The notes under the pieces were generated by a model, which did no database searches, was not told the origin of the DNA, and was given only the letters and a program-made list of their open reading frames with translations. 64,000 nt of DNA from contig JAPMOS010000001.1 of assembly GCA_027972325.1 (NCBI GenBank), forward strand, positions 839,001-903,000, read 5' to 3'. This DNA comes from Paratrimastix pyriformis. Its lineage: Eukaryota; Preaxostyla; Paratrimastigidae. The position numbers and the translations under genes were made by a program. Of the stretch, positions 48,723-60,800 are shown in pieces (the stretch's first letter is position 1; each line of letters starts with the position of its first letter).

Positions 48723-51700
48723 TCATTGGTCGGGGGGCGCGTCGACCAGGTCCAACTCGAAAGCGTCCTCCTCCTCCTCTTCGCCCGCCGCACCCCCGGG
48801 GGCGTCTGCGGACTGTGAGGGCCGGGGTTGGAGGGATGCGTCGGCGGCGCCGACTCGCATAGGCAACGGCTCGGCCAGGATGGGGGGCTGATCGGCTGAC
48901 TGCTGGGCGGCCACATCGGCGGGCGGGGCGGCCTCGCCGGCGGGTGGGCTGGGCGACTGCTGCTGGGGGCCGGGCGCCTCGGGCTCGGCTGGGGGGGCAG
49001 GCGCCGCGGACGGCTGGGGCGGCTCGGTCAGCATCGCCGGCCCCTCCTCGTCGCCCTCGGACTCGGCAGGGGAGGACATGGGGGCTTGCGGCTCCGGCTG
49101 GGGCTCCGGCTCCGGCCGGGACTGCGATTGGGCTGGGGGCTGAGGCTCCACGGAGGTTGCCGCCTCGAAGGGCGTCGAGGAGCGGGCGGGCTGCTCGGCG
49201 GGGGCCATCCACTCGGCCACGGCGGCCTGGGCGGGGGCGGCCTGGGCGGGAGCGGCCTCGAGGACCAGCAGGGGCGCCCCCAGGGCCGAGTCGAGCAGGG
49301 CCGCCTGGTGGGTGGACCGGTGCAGGGGCGCCCCCCGGGGATGCAGCTGGCCGTCCATGGCCGCGAGCACCGCCCGGCACGACTCGGAGACCTGGGCCCG
49401 CGTGCCCACGAACCGGAGCCCCAAAACGGTCAGCCGGCCCGGGGGGAGGCGCCTACCAGGGGCGGCGCAGGGGGCGCAGGGGGCGCAGGGGGCGCAGGGG
49501 GGCGGGGGGGGGGGCGGGGGGGCAGGGGGCGCAGGGGGCGCAGGGGGGGGGGGCGCAGGGGGGCGCAGGGGCGGCGGCGGAGGAGGAGGCGGACCGCAGG
49601 CAACCGAGCGGCGGCCCCGGTGCGGAGGAGGTCCACGGCCCTGCCGAGGACGGGCGACTGCCAGAGGGCCGGGGCGCGCAGGGCCCCGCCCAGACAGCGC
49701 ACCAGCCGGCCCAGCAGGGCGGCCTGAGGGGCGCACGCCCCCCCGGGCAGGGCCCCCGTGAAGCCCGGGTAGGGCCCCTGATGGGCGGCCGCCAGGCGGT
49801 GGTGGAAGGGCGTCACCAGGAGGGCGGCCCCGGGTCCCGAGGGGGCCGCCGGGCTTGCCAGAGGCTGCGAGGCGGGCAGGCCCTGCAGCCCCAGCCCCAC
49901 CAGGTCGCACTACGCCGCCAAGCACCACCACCACGGCACGGAGGATGGGGTGAGGGACGGGTCCATCCCACGGGGAAGTGGCGGTGTGCCCGTGTGGACA
50001 TGTGGGGCGTCATGCGGTTACGAGGAGAGGTGTGGTCGGTGTCTGTGGGTGTGGCGTGGCGGCCGGCGGACCAGCTGCTCCTCGGCCGTGGCGCGGACGT
50101 CGGGGGGGAGGCCCTCTGAGCAGCTCGCCAGGAGCGCCTCAAGTGCTGCGGCAAACAGGCGGGGGGTCGATGAGACGGCGGGCAGCGGACATGGGAGGGG
50201 GACCCATGGGGAGGGGGAGGGGTCGGGGGTCGGGGGCCGGTCTGAGGGGAGCAGGGGGGAGGGAGGGGGAAGCAGGGAGCCGACCCTCAGCTGCGGCCAT
50301 CTGGAGGGGCCGCTCGGCGGGGCCCCATGCGACCTCCAGCTGGGCGGGGGCGGTCCCTGCGAGGGATGCGCCACCCGCGGCCGGGCCGGCGCCGGGGGGC
50401 CCGAGGGCCTTGCGCTGGTGGAGCTGGCGGGCCCGGTCGGTGCGCTCGAGGGCCAAGTCCACCTGCTGCTGGCGCAGGCCCGCCGCCCGGACGGCCGCCT
50501 GGTCGTCCTCCTCGTCCTCGTCCTCGTCCGAGCCCGAATCGGCGGCCTCTGCGGCCTCCAGGCTGGTCTCGAGGGCCCGCGCCTACGTTGCGCACCAAGG
50601 GCCCGATGGCACCCGAGACCCATCCCGTCCACCATCCCGCGCCAGTTGGGGCCCTGGAACAGCCCCCTCCTCTCGCCCACCCTTTCTCGGCCCCGTGGGC
50701 TGCGGAGCTGCGGGCGGCCCGGGCGGACCTGGCGGCGCCGCTCCTGCTCGGCGGCCCTGCGGCGCTTCTTGCGGGCCTGCTTGGAGGTGGCCCCCTGGCC
50801 GGCCGCGGTCCCGTAGAGGGCCGCCAACCCCTCGGGCAGCTGGGTCCCGTCGACGAAGAGCCGCCCCCGCTGCGATCGGGCAAAGGGGCCAGCGGGGAGA
50901 TGGGCAGATGAAGATGGACAGATGAAAAGCAGGCTCGCAGAGCCCCCCGCTCCGACCCCCCGACGCTCCAAGGACAAGTGCTTGGGTGTCCCCTCACGCC
51001 CCGCGTAGGGCCCCCCCACGGACGGGCTTGACGTCGTCCAACAAGTGGGGCAGCAGCCGGGTGGCGGGCTGCAGGGCGTGGCCGCCGAGGGGCTCGAAGA
51101 GGCCCACCCGAGCGGCCCGGTAGACGGCGGCCCGCATGGCCGGGTAGCGGGACCCGCACCGGGCCAGCACGGCCAACAGGTTGTCGCCCCCGCAGAGGGC
51201 CGCCCCGCCCGGCAGGGACATGAGCGAGAGACCGAAGGCCCCCACCAGGGCCGCCGAGAGGCCCACCGAGGCCCCCACCAGGGCCGGCAGCACCGCTTGC
51301 AGCAGGGGTCGATCCGTGTGGAAGGAGAACTGCACCACCACGCACAGCACAGCACCCACCGCCACATAGTGCGTGAGGCCGCGAAAAATCGGGCGGCGGA
51401 TGGGCGTCGTCCCCCTGCGACTCGTGCCGGGGAGGAAGGGAAGGGAACCAGGGGGGCCGGCTGGCGGACCTGGATGCCGGCCATCCCGACGAAGTCCGCC
51501 TCCCCCAGCCGGACGGCCAGCCTGACGAGGCCCTCAACCAGGGCCCGGTCGGCGAAGAGGAGCCCCTCGGGCCTGGGGCCGCCCGCCCCGCGGCCCGCCT
51601 CGGCCTGCTCGAGGTGGGTCAGGGCACCCCGGGCCAGGAAGGCCCCGCACACCCGCATCAGGAGGCACATATGGGTCACCGCGTCCAACAACCGGTCGGG

Positions 51701-52894
51701 GGCCGCCTCGGCCGAGGGCAGGGCCACCATGGTCACGGCTGCGGCCGTGTCGGGGGCCAGCAGGGGGCCCATGAAGGAGGCCGGCTCCAGGGGCGGGCTG
51801 GGCAGGCGCCCCGTGGTCAGCAGGGCCTCCAAATGGGCAGCCAAGAAGCCGCTCAGAGCGGCCAGAGCCCCGCTGTGGACCCGCCCCAGGCAGGGCAGCG
51901 CCAGCAGGGATCCGATCGCCTGGGCGGGCGAACAGGAAGTGGCGAGCGCGGCGTGAGTTCGGGAACGGAGGTTGGTCGCCTCAGCAGCCCCCGGCGCCTC
52001 TCCTCTCACCCGGCGCCAACCAGGGAGCGGACCTCGGTCTTCTGGCAGGAGGCGCGGTCGGTGCGGAGCAGGCCGAGCGTGAGGGTGGCGCCCAGGGCGG
52101 CCAGCTCGGGGGTGGGCAGCAGGTGCCCAAAGGCGCTCAGCAGCTCATGCAGCAGGGCCACGGCCCAGCCCTACCGAAAAGAGGTCCAATAAGCGGCAGA
52201 GGAGAAGGCCGGAATGGGTTCATTTCCCCCAGGCCCAGGCCCAGGCCCAGGCCCCGGGCCCCTGGGGGGAGCAGACCTCTTCGGCGGGGCTGGCCAGGAG
52301 GGAGCGCAGCTCGGTGAACATCCGCCGGACCCAGGATGCCAGAGGGGTCACCTCGGGCAGCTACAAACGCAACAGGTCGTCAAAACGCCTCTACGAATGA
52401 AGGGACAGACCGCCACAGAGGGATCCTCGGCAAGGACCCGAGGGGGCTGGGTCAGCCGGCGGATGCAGGAGATGACCGCACGGGCGGCAGCTCCCTTCGT
52501 CATGGATGTGGTGTTCTTCGCCTACAAATATTGAGACGACGGACAATAGTCTGGAAGGAGAACAGACCTTCAGAGCAGCCAGGCCGGATTTGGCCCATGT
52601 TTGGGCGTATAGCAGGATGGTGTTACTTGGAACTTGTTGAAGGGTGATTGAAATCTGTTTTTCCATGGATAAGTCGTGTGGTGGTGGAGCGGGACAGCTG
52701 CAGACCAGAGAAAAAGATGCCCAACGGGCTGAATCGAACTCGCAGGCATTTAATTCATTCAGACGGGCAATCCAGGCAGCAAGCGCCGAAGGGTCATCAA
52801 AAGATCTGTGGAAAGTGAGCATGGAGACCACGGCGTGGACATGTACGTGGGCAGTCTCGGTGGCCGCAAGCAGGGCCAAGGCCGAAGAGAGCAT
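48723..52894 (-). CDS. Unrecognised helical (possibly solenoid) protein with acidic C-terminus
   Basis: A multi-exon gene whose ATG I place at 52894 (MLSSALALLAATETAHVHVH). The exons are rich in Ala and Leu and read as amphipathic helices, for example FTELRSLLASPAEE, LLHELLSAFGHLLPTPE, HLEALLTTGRLPSPP, LLQAVLPALVGASVGLSAAL and LGRAVDLLRTGAAARLP, which suggests an alpha solenoid of HEAT or armadillo type. A basic stretch (KQARKKRRRAAEQERRRQ) and an acidic one (SGSDEDEDEEDD) sit near 50,770 and 50,530. The end is Pro/Gln/Glu-rich and closes with EEEEEDAFELDLVDAPPDQ (stop 48723-48725). No catalytic motif or known family is recognisable. Exon borders are only approximate, mostly at GTC donors. 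It could be a large scaffold or trafficking factor; that is a guess. Confidence 0.6.
49465..49570. repeat. GGGGCGCAGG-type decamer array
   Basis: About ten degenerate copies, G-rich on the + strand and C-rich on the coding strand, inside an intron of the unrecognised helical gene. Confidence 0.85.
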
Positions 52895-53145
52895 CGCGAG
52901 CCGGGGAGCAAGAGCAAACGCGCCGGATTTCCCATCCTATTTTTTTTGATGGAGTCGTGTTGAGCGTAGTAGGGAAAAAGGAGACAATCAGAAAGGACGA
53001 AACAGGGGTTTGGGGACTAGGGTGGGCGATGATTGAAGGAATGAAGGCTTAGAGATCCGGGGGCTTTTGGAGAAGTGGCAGGGAGCCGTCGAATCGGATG
53101 TTATTCAGGGGATTTCCCATCTTAGAGAAAAACGCCCGCTTAAAT

Positions 53146-54788
53146 TTACATCTCAACCTCGAGCTGCCTCACCATTTCCTCCCAGCTCGTTCGCCAGCGG
53201 TTCAGAGCTTCCAGGCGCCCTGTGATGTCGCGATTGGCCTCCTCACGGAGCTGGAGATGATCTGCCACAAAGGACTCGAAATAACGGTCGCGTGAAAGGA
53301 TAACCACGCGATGGCATGGCAAATCTTGCGACTCGAGGTCGGCTGAAACTGACAGGAGAGAAACGGAAACGGTCAGAAGGAGAAAAATTCGGACAGACGT
53401 TCTTCAGAAGTCTCCGGGGTTCCTGGGACTGGAGACGGAGCTGTAGATGCTGTTGTTGGTGTTGGTGTTGGCGCTGGTGTTGCTGTTGGCGCTGGTGTTG
53501 GTGCAGGGGTCTTCTCGCCCAGTGGCCTGTCGATCTTGCGCAGGGGCAACCCAGGCCAGCGATGCTGGGGGCGGGCGAGAATGGAGCAGGTCCATATGAT
53601 TGCGGGAACAGTGTCGATGCAGACCCATTGACTTTCCGCCTGGGCCTGGGCTGCCGCAGCAGCCGCAGCCGCAGCGGCGGCGGCCTTCGAGGGGGCCGCC
53701 GGCTTCGATGGGGCGGCCTTCTTGGCGGCCCCGGGGGCGGGGGTGGTCGGGGGGGCGGCGACGGCGGCTTGAGCCTGCTTCTCGAGGAGGGCCTTGCGAG
53801 CCCGCTGGAGCATGAGCTGCTCAAGGCTCTTGTGCTGGGTAACGACGACCTCCTCTGCATACCGAGACCAACCGGGGCGCGCGGTCAGGCGGGCGTGGAG
53901 GGCGTGGAGGGCGTGGAGGGCGTGGAGGGCGTGGAGGGCGTGGAGGGCGGGTCACGGACCGCCTGGGACCATGTGCTCGGGCCGGGGGCAGTTGTCGAAG
54001 AGCAGCAGCAAGGACTCGGCCGTGTTGCAGCAGCAAGCCGAGAACCGGGCCCCGCTGCTTTGCAGGGCCGCCTGCGCCGCGAGGAGAGAGCCGCGAGTGC
54101 GGTGGTGGGCGGGATGGTGCGGGGGGGGGGGGGGGGTGCAGGGGGCATTCATGCCGCGAGTGCGGGTGGCCGCTCGGGAGGGACCTGCATCTGCTTGTCG
54201 AGGGCTCCCAGGGCCAGCTGAACCTCCCCGATGCGGGCCTCCTCGCGGTCGTGGATCTGGCGGAGCAGCGGCTGCCCCTCGGGACACGATAGGGTGGGCA
54301 TCAGCTTGGCGATGCTCGCCTCGCGCTGGGCGGCCCAGCGCCGGTCCGAGGCGGCCAGCTCGGCCTGGGCGGGGCCGATGGCCTGGCGGGCGTGCCGGCG
54401 GAAGTGGGCCCCGATGGAGCGGTACGCGACCAGGGGCAGCCGCATCTGCAGCGCGGCCAGCGAGGCCACCTGCAGCCGCAGCTCTGAACCGCCCAGCGGC
54501 CCCCGAGAGCGCCCAAAACGCAGAAGGGTGCGCGGCCCGTCAGGAAGAGGTGGCCCAACGCCCAACCCCCCAACGCCCAAGGTCGGGGTCTGTCTGTGAC
54601 GGACCCTGTGTGGCAGAAGCGACGTGGGCCCTGCACTGGGCCTCGAACTTGCGCAGGGTCTCCTCGGTGCGGACCCGCTGGGCCTCGTACTCGTCGGCCA
54701 GGGCGGCCTTCCGGATGGGGCCCCGGGCCGGCATGGGCGGGCCCCACACCTCCTCGGCGGGGGCAGGGGCCGGTTCGGGGGAGCTGGG

Positions 54789-54821
<33 letters not shown>

Positions 54822-57800
54822 GGCGGTGGCGGCGGCTCCCTTGGCGGGCTTGGCGCCGGGCGGTGGGGACGGGGTGGGGGCAGGCCGTCCGCCGGGGGTG
54901 GGCGACGGGGCCGCTGGGACGGGCTCCAGGGAGCGGTAGTACGCCTGCACCCATCCCCATGCCACGAGAGCCAACCCCAGGAGGGCGGTCAGGCCGCGGG
55001 TCGAGTCGAGGATGGGGTGAGGGCCAGAGGGGCGGCGGGAGGGCAGGGGGGAGGGGGCGGCGACCTTGAGCAGCTGGAGGAGGTCCGCCCGGCAGGCGAA
55101 CTCGAGGTCGAACACGTCCCGGAGCAGCCCCGAGCTGCAGCCCCGGAGGCGCCAGGCGAGGAGAGATGAATGAAGGCCATGACATGCCGCTGGGTGCACG
55201 GCAAGGTGGCCTCACAGGCACAGAAGGGGGGCGGAGGGGCAGGGGCGTGGCAGGGGCAGGGGCGGGACAGGGGCGGGGCAGGGGCGGGCAGGGCGGGGTG
55301 GGGCGCACCTCTGGGCACGGAGCGCATCGCGGGCGGCGAGCTCCTCGCGCGCCTGGGGCGTCTCCTCGCCCACCGGCAGAGCCGCGTCGGCCTGTCCCCC
55401 CAAAAGCCGCGCCCCACAACATGGACGCGTGCCAACCGTCATCGCAAGGACTGCGGGGGCCAAGGGGGGGCCGGGGAGGGGCCGAGGGATGGGGGCCGGG
55501 GGGAGGGTGGCGGACCGCCGAGGCCTTGCCTGGGGGCTTCTTGGTGGTCGGGGCGGCAGCCTTCGCCGGGGCGGGCGCCGTGGTGGCCGCGGGCACAGGG
55601 TTCGCCGAGGCGGCTGCAAGGGCCACACCGAGCAGCGGCGGTGGGCGGTGGGCTCAGGGAGGGCAGCGCGAACAGGCAGGGCAGCGCGAATAGGGGCAGG
55701 GCAGCGCGATTAGGGGCAGGGCAGCGCGGTGCGGACCGCGGGGCTCCACCTTGACGAGGAGCTCGCATGCGGGGCCGATCTGGAAGCTGAGCTGCGATGC
55801 ATGGGTGGCCGCCTCCAGGGCGGGGGCGGGGGCCGCCTCGGCGGGGGCGGCACCCCCGGGGGCACCGGCCGCGCCCTCAGGGTTGGGCGAAGAGCCTTCC
55901 GCGCGCGCGGCTGAAGGTGGGCAATGGAGACGATGAGACGGATATGCGCCCGCGGATTGGGGGAGGTCGGGGGAGGTCGGGGGAGGTCGGGGGATGCGGA
56001 AGAGAGGGATGGATGGAGGGGGAACGGTCGCCCTGGCTCAGAGGGTGGGGGCGGTGGCAGAACAGACCCCGGGCAAGGACGGCCGGGGGGACGTGAGGCG
56101 TCACCTGGGTCTTGAGGGCTGCCCGATGGGAGGGAAAGGGAAGCAGAGATGGGCGCAGCCACCACGGCGGGTCAGTCGATGCCGAGTGGCAGCGGAAGGG
56201 GGGGGAGGAGGGGAGGGAGGGAGGGAGGAGGAGGAGGAGGAAGGAAGGAAGCGGCTGGGGGTGCGGGTGCGGGTGCGGACCGGCCAGCTGGTCGGCTCGC
56301 CTGAGGAGGCGCCCGCAGAGCTGGGCCAGGGTGGCCAGGATGCCCGTGTGCGCGAGGCCCTGGGCCGACCGCCGGGAACGATCGGTGTGCCCCCCAACCC
56401 CGAGTCAGCCCGGGCCATGCGAAGGCGATGGGCGGGGGCAGCGGGGGGTGGGGGGGCAGGGCGGCCGACCTGAGGCGACTCCTGGGTCGGGTCGGCGGCC
56501 GCGAGGGCCTCCAGGGTCTGCACCAGCTCCTGGATGGCCTGCCCCTCGGCCGCGCTCCGTCCCAGCTGCCGGACGGGACCGGCCATCCCACAGCCAGATC
56601 AGAGGAGGCAGCGATGGCGGGACGATAGGGGCGGGCGGGAAGGAAGGGCGCATCGCCACGGCTGGGCGGGCGGACCAGGTCGCGGATCCGGGTGGCGGCC
56701 GCCCCGTGGGCGCGGGAGAAGCGCTCGAGGAAGGTCAGGTCGCGCATGTGGCACCGGAAGAAGGCCGTCTGGGCCGCGTGGGCCTTCTCGATCTGGTCGG
56801 ACCCCCCGGCGGGGCAGCGCAGCGAAAGGGGGAGAGGGAGGAAAAGGGCAGCGAGAGACGGTGATGGCGGGGCGAGGCGGGGGGGTCGCGTGCCGACCTT
56901 GGCCACGGCCTTGGCGTGCTCCTCGCGGGCCCGTGCCTGCTGGCCCTGGGCGGCCTGCTGGGCGGCCTGGTCGAGCTGGGCCACCCGGGCCTGGGCCGCC
57001 TGGCGCTCGCCGGGGGCGAACTCCCTGAGCGAGTCCAGGAAGGCCTTGTCGCGCTTCTGCACGAGGCTCTCTGCCTGGGCGGCCTGCTCGAGGGCCTCCG
57101 CCAGCAGGGCCTGGGCCGCCTTGCCGAAGGCCCCGAGATCCTGTCATCCCAAGGGGGGGGGGGGGGGGGGGGAGAAGACCAGATGCGGTGAGCGAGGCGG
57201 CACGGGGTCGGGGGAGCGCACGGGAGGGGGATCAGGCGGACCTCCTTCTGTGCGCGGCCCAGGCGGGCCAGGGTGTCCGTCGAGGCGGCCCCCGCGACGG
57301 CCGTCGCCGCACGGGAGAGCCGTTCGATGTGCTCCTCGCCCAGCTTGTGGAACTGCGCCGCCGCCCCGCCCAGAGCGACGGGGAGGATGAGCGACCGGAC
57401 GACTGTGGCCGAACGTGGCCGGGCCGGCGGTGGGGAAACCCTGAGGGCCGGGCGTGCGGGAGGGGGACCTTGGTGAGGGTTTGCTCGGCGGCCCGGGCCT
57501 GCTGGGTGAGGAGGGCCTCCATCTGGCCGGTGTGCCTCCGGGCGATGCTGTCGTGCTGCCGCAGCTCGTCCGCCCGCACCTCGAAGTGCTCCAGCTCGGC
57601 TGGTCCACGTCAAGCGGGCGGGGGGGGGGGGGGCGGTCGGTCGGTGGCGAATGATTGCGGGCCAAGGGGGCGGACAGGACGGATGGCGCAGGAGGCGGCA
57701 GGAGGGTGCGCGGCATGGGTGGGAGCTGGGCGGCAGGGCAGGGCACCGACCGGCGTGTGTGCGGGGCTTGAGGCGCCGCAGGGCGTCGGACATGGCCAGC

Positions 57801-60800
57801 GTCAGCTGGTCGCAGTCTGCGGCGGGGCGGCCCCCACCCCGGGGTGTGGTGAGCCCATCGGGAAAATCGCCTCGTATGGTGGGGCGACGAGGGGGACGGG
57901 ACGGACCATCCTTGCAGGCGTCTTGGCACTGCTTGAGCAGCTCCGCAATGGCCCGCTCGAAGGCCTCCACCACACCCTGCCCCAGCCCCCGATCGGGGGA
58001 GCCAGTCAGCGGCCGTTGGGCTACCCGAGGACGGGCAAGGATGCCGAGGGTGCCGGGTGCCGGGTGCCGGGTGCCGGGTGCCGGGTGCCGGGTGCCGGGT
58101 GCCGGGTGCCGGGTGCCGGGTGCCGGGTGCCGGGTGCCGGGTGCCGGGTGCCGGGTGCCGGGTGCCGGGTGCCGGGTGCCGGGTGCCGGGTGCCGGGTGC
58201 CGGAGGAGGAGGCGGGGAGGCGGACCGTCCTGACGGAGTTGCGCAGGGGGGCGAACATGGTGCGGGGGACCCGTTCGTCCTAGAGAGGGAGGAGATCGGG
58301 AGAAGGGCGGAACCACGGAGGGGATGGGAAAGGGGAGGGGGGAGGGCAACCGTGGTGGTGCCTGCGGCGAATGGGGGTGGCAGGGGGCGGACCTCGAGGA
58401 GGGGGGCCCCCGTTGCGGGGTCGAGGGGGATCTTCTCGGGGTCCACCGGAGGGGCCGGCGGCGCCGGGGCGGCCTCGCGTTCGGCTTCCTGCAGCCCCCA
58501 AGCCAAGAGCCAAGAGCCAAGAGCCAGGACCCCCAGGACCCCAAGAGGGAGTAAGCGACCAGATGCCAGGCGGGGGTGGGCGGGACGGGCATCAGGAGGT
58601 GCTGCGCGGCCCGGACCGGAGCCGGCGAGCGGGCGGGAGGCGCAGGCGAAGCAGGGGCCTTTCCGGCGGCGGCCTTTCCGGCGGGCTTCTTGGGCTGGCG
58701 GCCACGGGGCGGCATCAGGAGGCCGGCAAGGCGGCCGTCGGCAGCGGGGCAGCGGCCGAGAACGGGGATGAGGAGGGGGATGAGGGCGCCAGAGAACGAC
58801 CAGGCGGGTCGGGGATGGGGTGGGGTGGGGTGGGGCGGGATGGGGCGGGGCGGGGCGGGGGCGGGGGCGGGGCGGACGTCGGGCTTTGGGGCTGCGGCAG
58901 GTTTCGTCGGGGCAGCCGCGGCGGCCGCGGCGGCAGCCTGGGCCTCGAGCTCCTGCCAGTCGCGAGAGGAGCCGATGAGCCACCGGCCAGAGACCGGCGG
59001 GGGGGAAACGAGGAACCGCCGTCGCCATCATCATCCTCATCCTCATCATCACCACCACCACCCCGGCCGCCGCATCGCCACAACCTCCACAGCCTCCACA
59101 GCCACCCCGGGACGGGACGGGGACCTGCTCCTTTTTACGGGCGGCCGCCTCTGCGGCGCGGAGTTCGGCCTCGTCGGGCGGCAGCGGGCAGAGCTCGTCG
59201 GCCTCCCGGTAGAGGCAGTAGCACCGCTTCATGTGCAGGCTCAGGTAGTGTCCGTGCACCGCAGGCTCTGCCCACAGGGGCGGGGGCAGGGCGGGGCGTG
59301 GGCCGGAAGTGTGCGCGGTGAGTTGGGTGCGGGACGGAGAAAGCGGCGCCGGCCAGCCGGCCGGGGGCCAAGGACCCAGAGGGCGCGGGGGTGAGCGAGG
59401 GCGACGGACTGGCGGCCTCCTCCTGGCGCCTGCGCTCCTCGGCCCTGAGGCGCTCCTCCTCCTCCTCCTGGCGCTTCTTGGCCGAGGCCGGCCGCCCCTT
59501 GGGGGCCGCTGCCGAGAGGCACAGACCCAAGACGGCGTGCCCAGTGAGCAAACATCCGGCAAAGGGCGGGCGGGGGCGGGGGGGGGGAGGGGGAGGAGAG
59601 GGGACAAGGACGGACGTGGGGGCCGGGCCGAGGCGGGCGGGGGCGGCCTCGGGGGCGGGCTGTGGGGCGGGGGCGGGCAGGGCTGGGGCGAGGCGGGCGA
59701 GATGGCCATCGCGAAGAATGCGCACATGTCCTCCTCGAGCTGCTTGGCCAGCTGCCGGCCGGCCTGGGGTAGCCCCGGGCAAGCTCGGTCCCCTTGGCGT
59801 GGAAGGTGCGCTGCTCTGCAGGCGCCAACCAGAATCCCCCCCCACCAGAGAAAACAGACACCCCCGCAAGGGTCGTCAGCGGCAGCGTCGCCAGAGTGCG
59901 CGGTGGGGGTGCGGGTGTGCGATGGCGTGTGCGTGTGCGGACCCTCCTCCATGCGGCGGAGGCAGTCGATGGACTTGGTGCGGTTCTCCAGGAGCTGGTC
60001 CTGGGTGGAGTCCTCCCGCATCCGGGCCAGGATCCCCTGCGTCCAGTCGGCCGCGCCCGTGGGAGAGGAGGGAGGGAGGAGGAGGAGGAGGATGAGGAGA
60101 AGGATGGCAGCCGTGGGTGAGAACGATCGACCGGCATGACAGCAGGCAGGGGGATGGGGGTGGCACGTGAGGCATGGAGGTCTGGTGGTGAGCACGGGGG
60201 GGGGGGGGGGGGGACCTCGAGCTCGTCCTCGAGGGCCTTGCTGTCGGCCTCGTGGCGGGCCCAGTGGACCTCGCGGGCCATTGAGTACTCGGCGTGGTGC
60301 CTCTGGATGGCTCCCTGCGCGGCGGCACACCCGACGCACGGCCGTTCAGAACAAGGCACCGTCCAGCCCGGCCCTTCACCCCCCCCCCCATCCACCCCCA
60401 CACACACGCCGGGGGCGGCCGGTGGGGAGGGAGCACAGACCGTGACCCGGTCCCAGAGGGCCCCGGCGCCCTCGGCGAAGACGGCCAGCCGCTGGGCCTC
60501 GCGGGCTGCCTGGTAGTGGTGGGCCCCCATGCACCGCTCCAGCTCGGCGGTCAGGGCGGCGCTGGCCTGGGCGCGGCTCTCGATGGGGCCGTCACACCGC
60601 TCTGCGCAAGAGCCACCAGGACAGCGGGCGGATGATGCTGCGTCCCTTTGTGTGTGTGGTGGGGGTGGAGTAGTGGAGTGTGGGTGGGCGGCGGCGGCGG
60701 CGGGGCCGACCCTTGATGCGCCTGTCGCGCTCCTCGGGGCCGACCTGGTCGCCCCAGCAGGCGTCCAGGTCCTGGCGGAGGCGGGCCAGGAGGACCCCCA

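Noticed and set aside
58049-58203. Regular short repeat array considered as CRISPR-like
   Set aside because: The 7-nt units are head to tail with no spacers, in a eukaryotic intron; it is a minisatellite.
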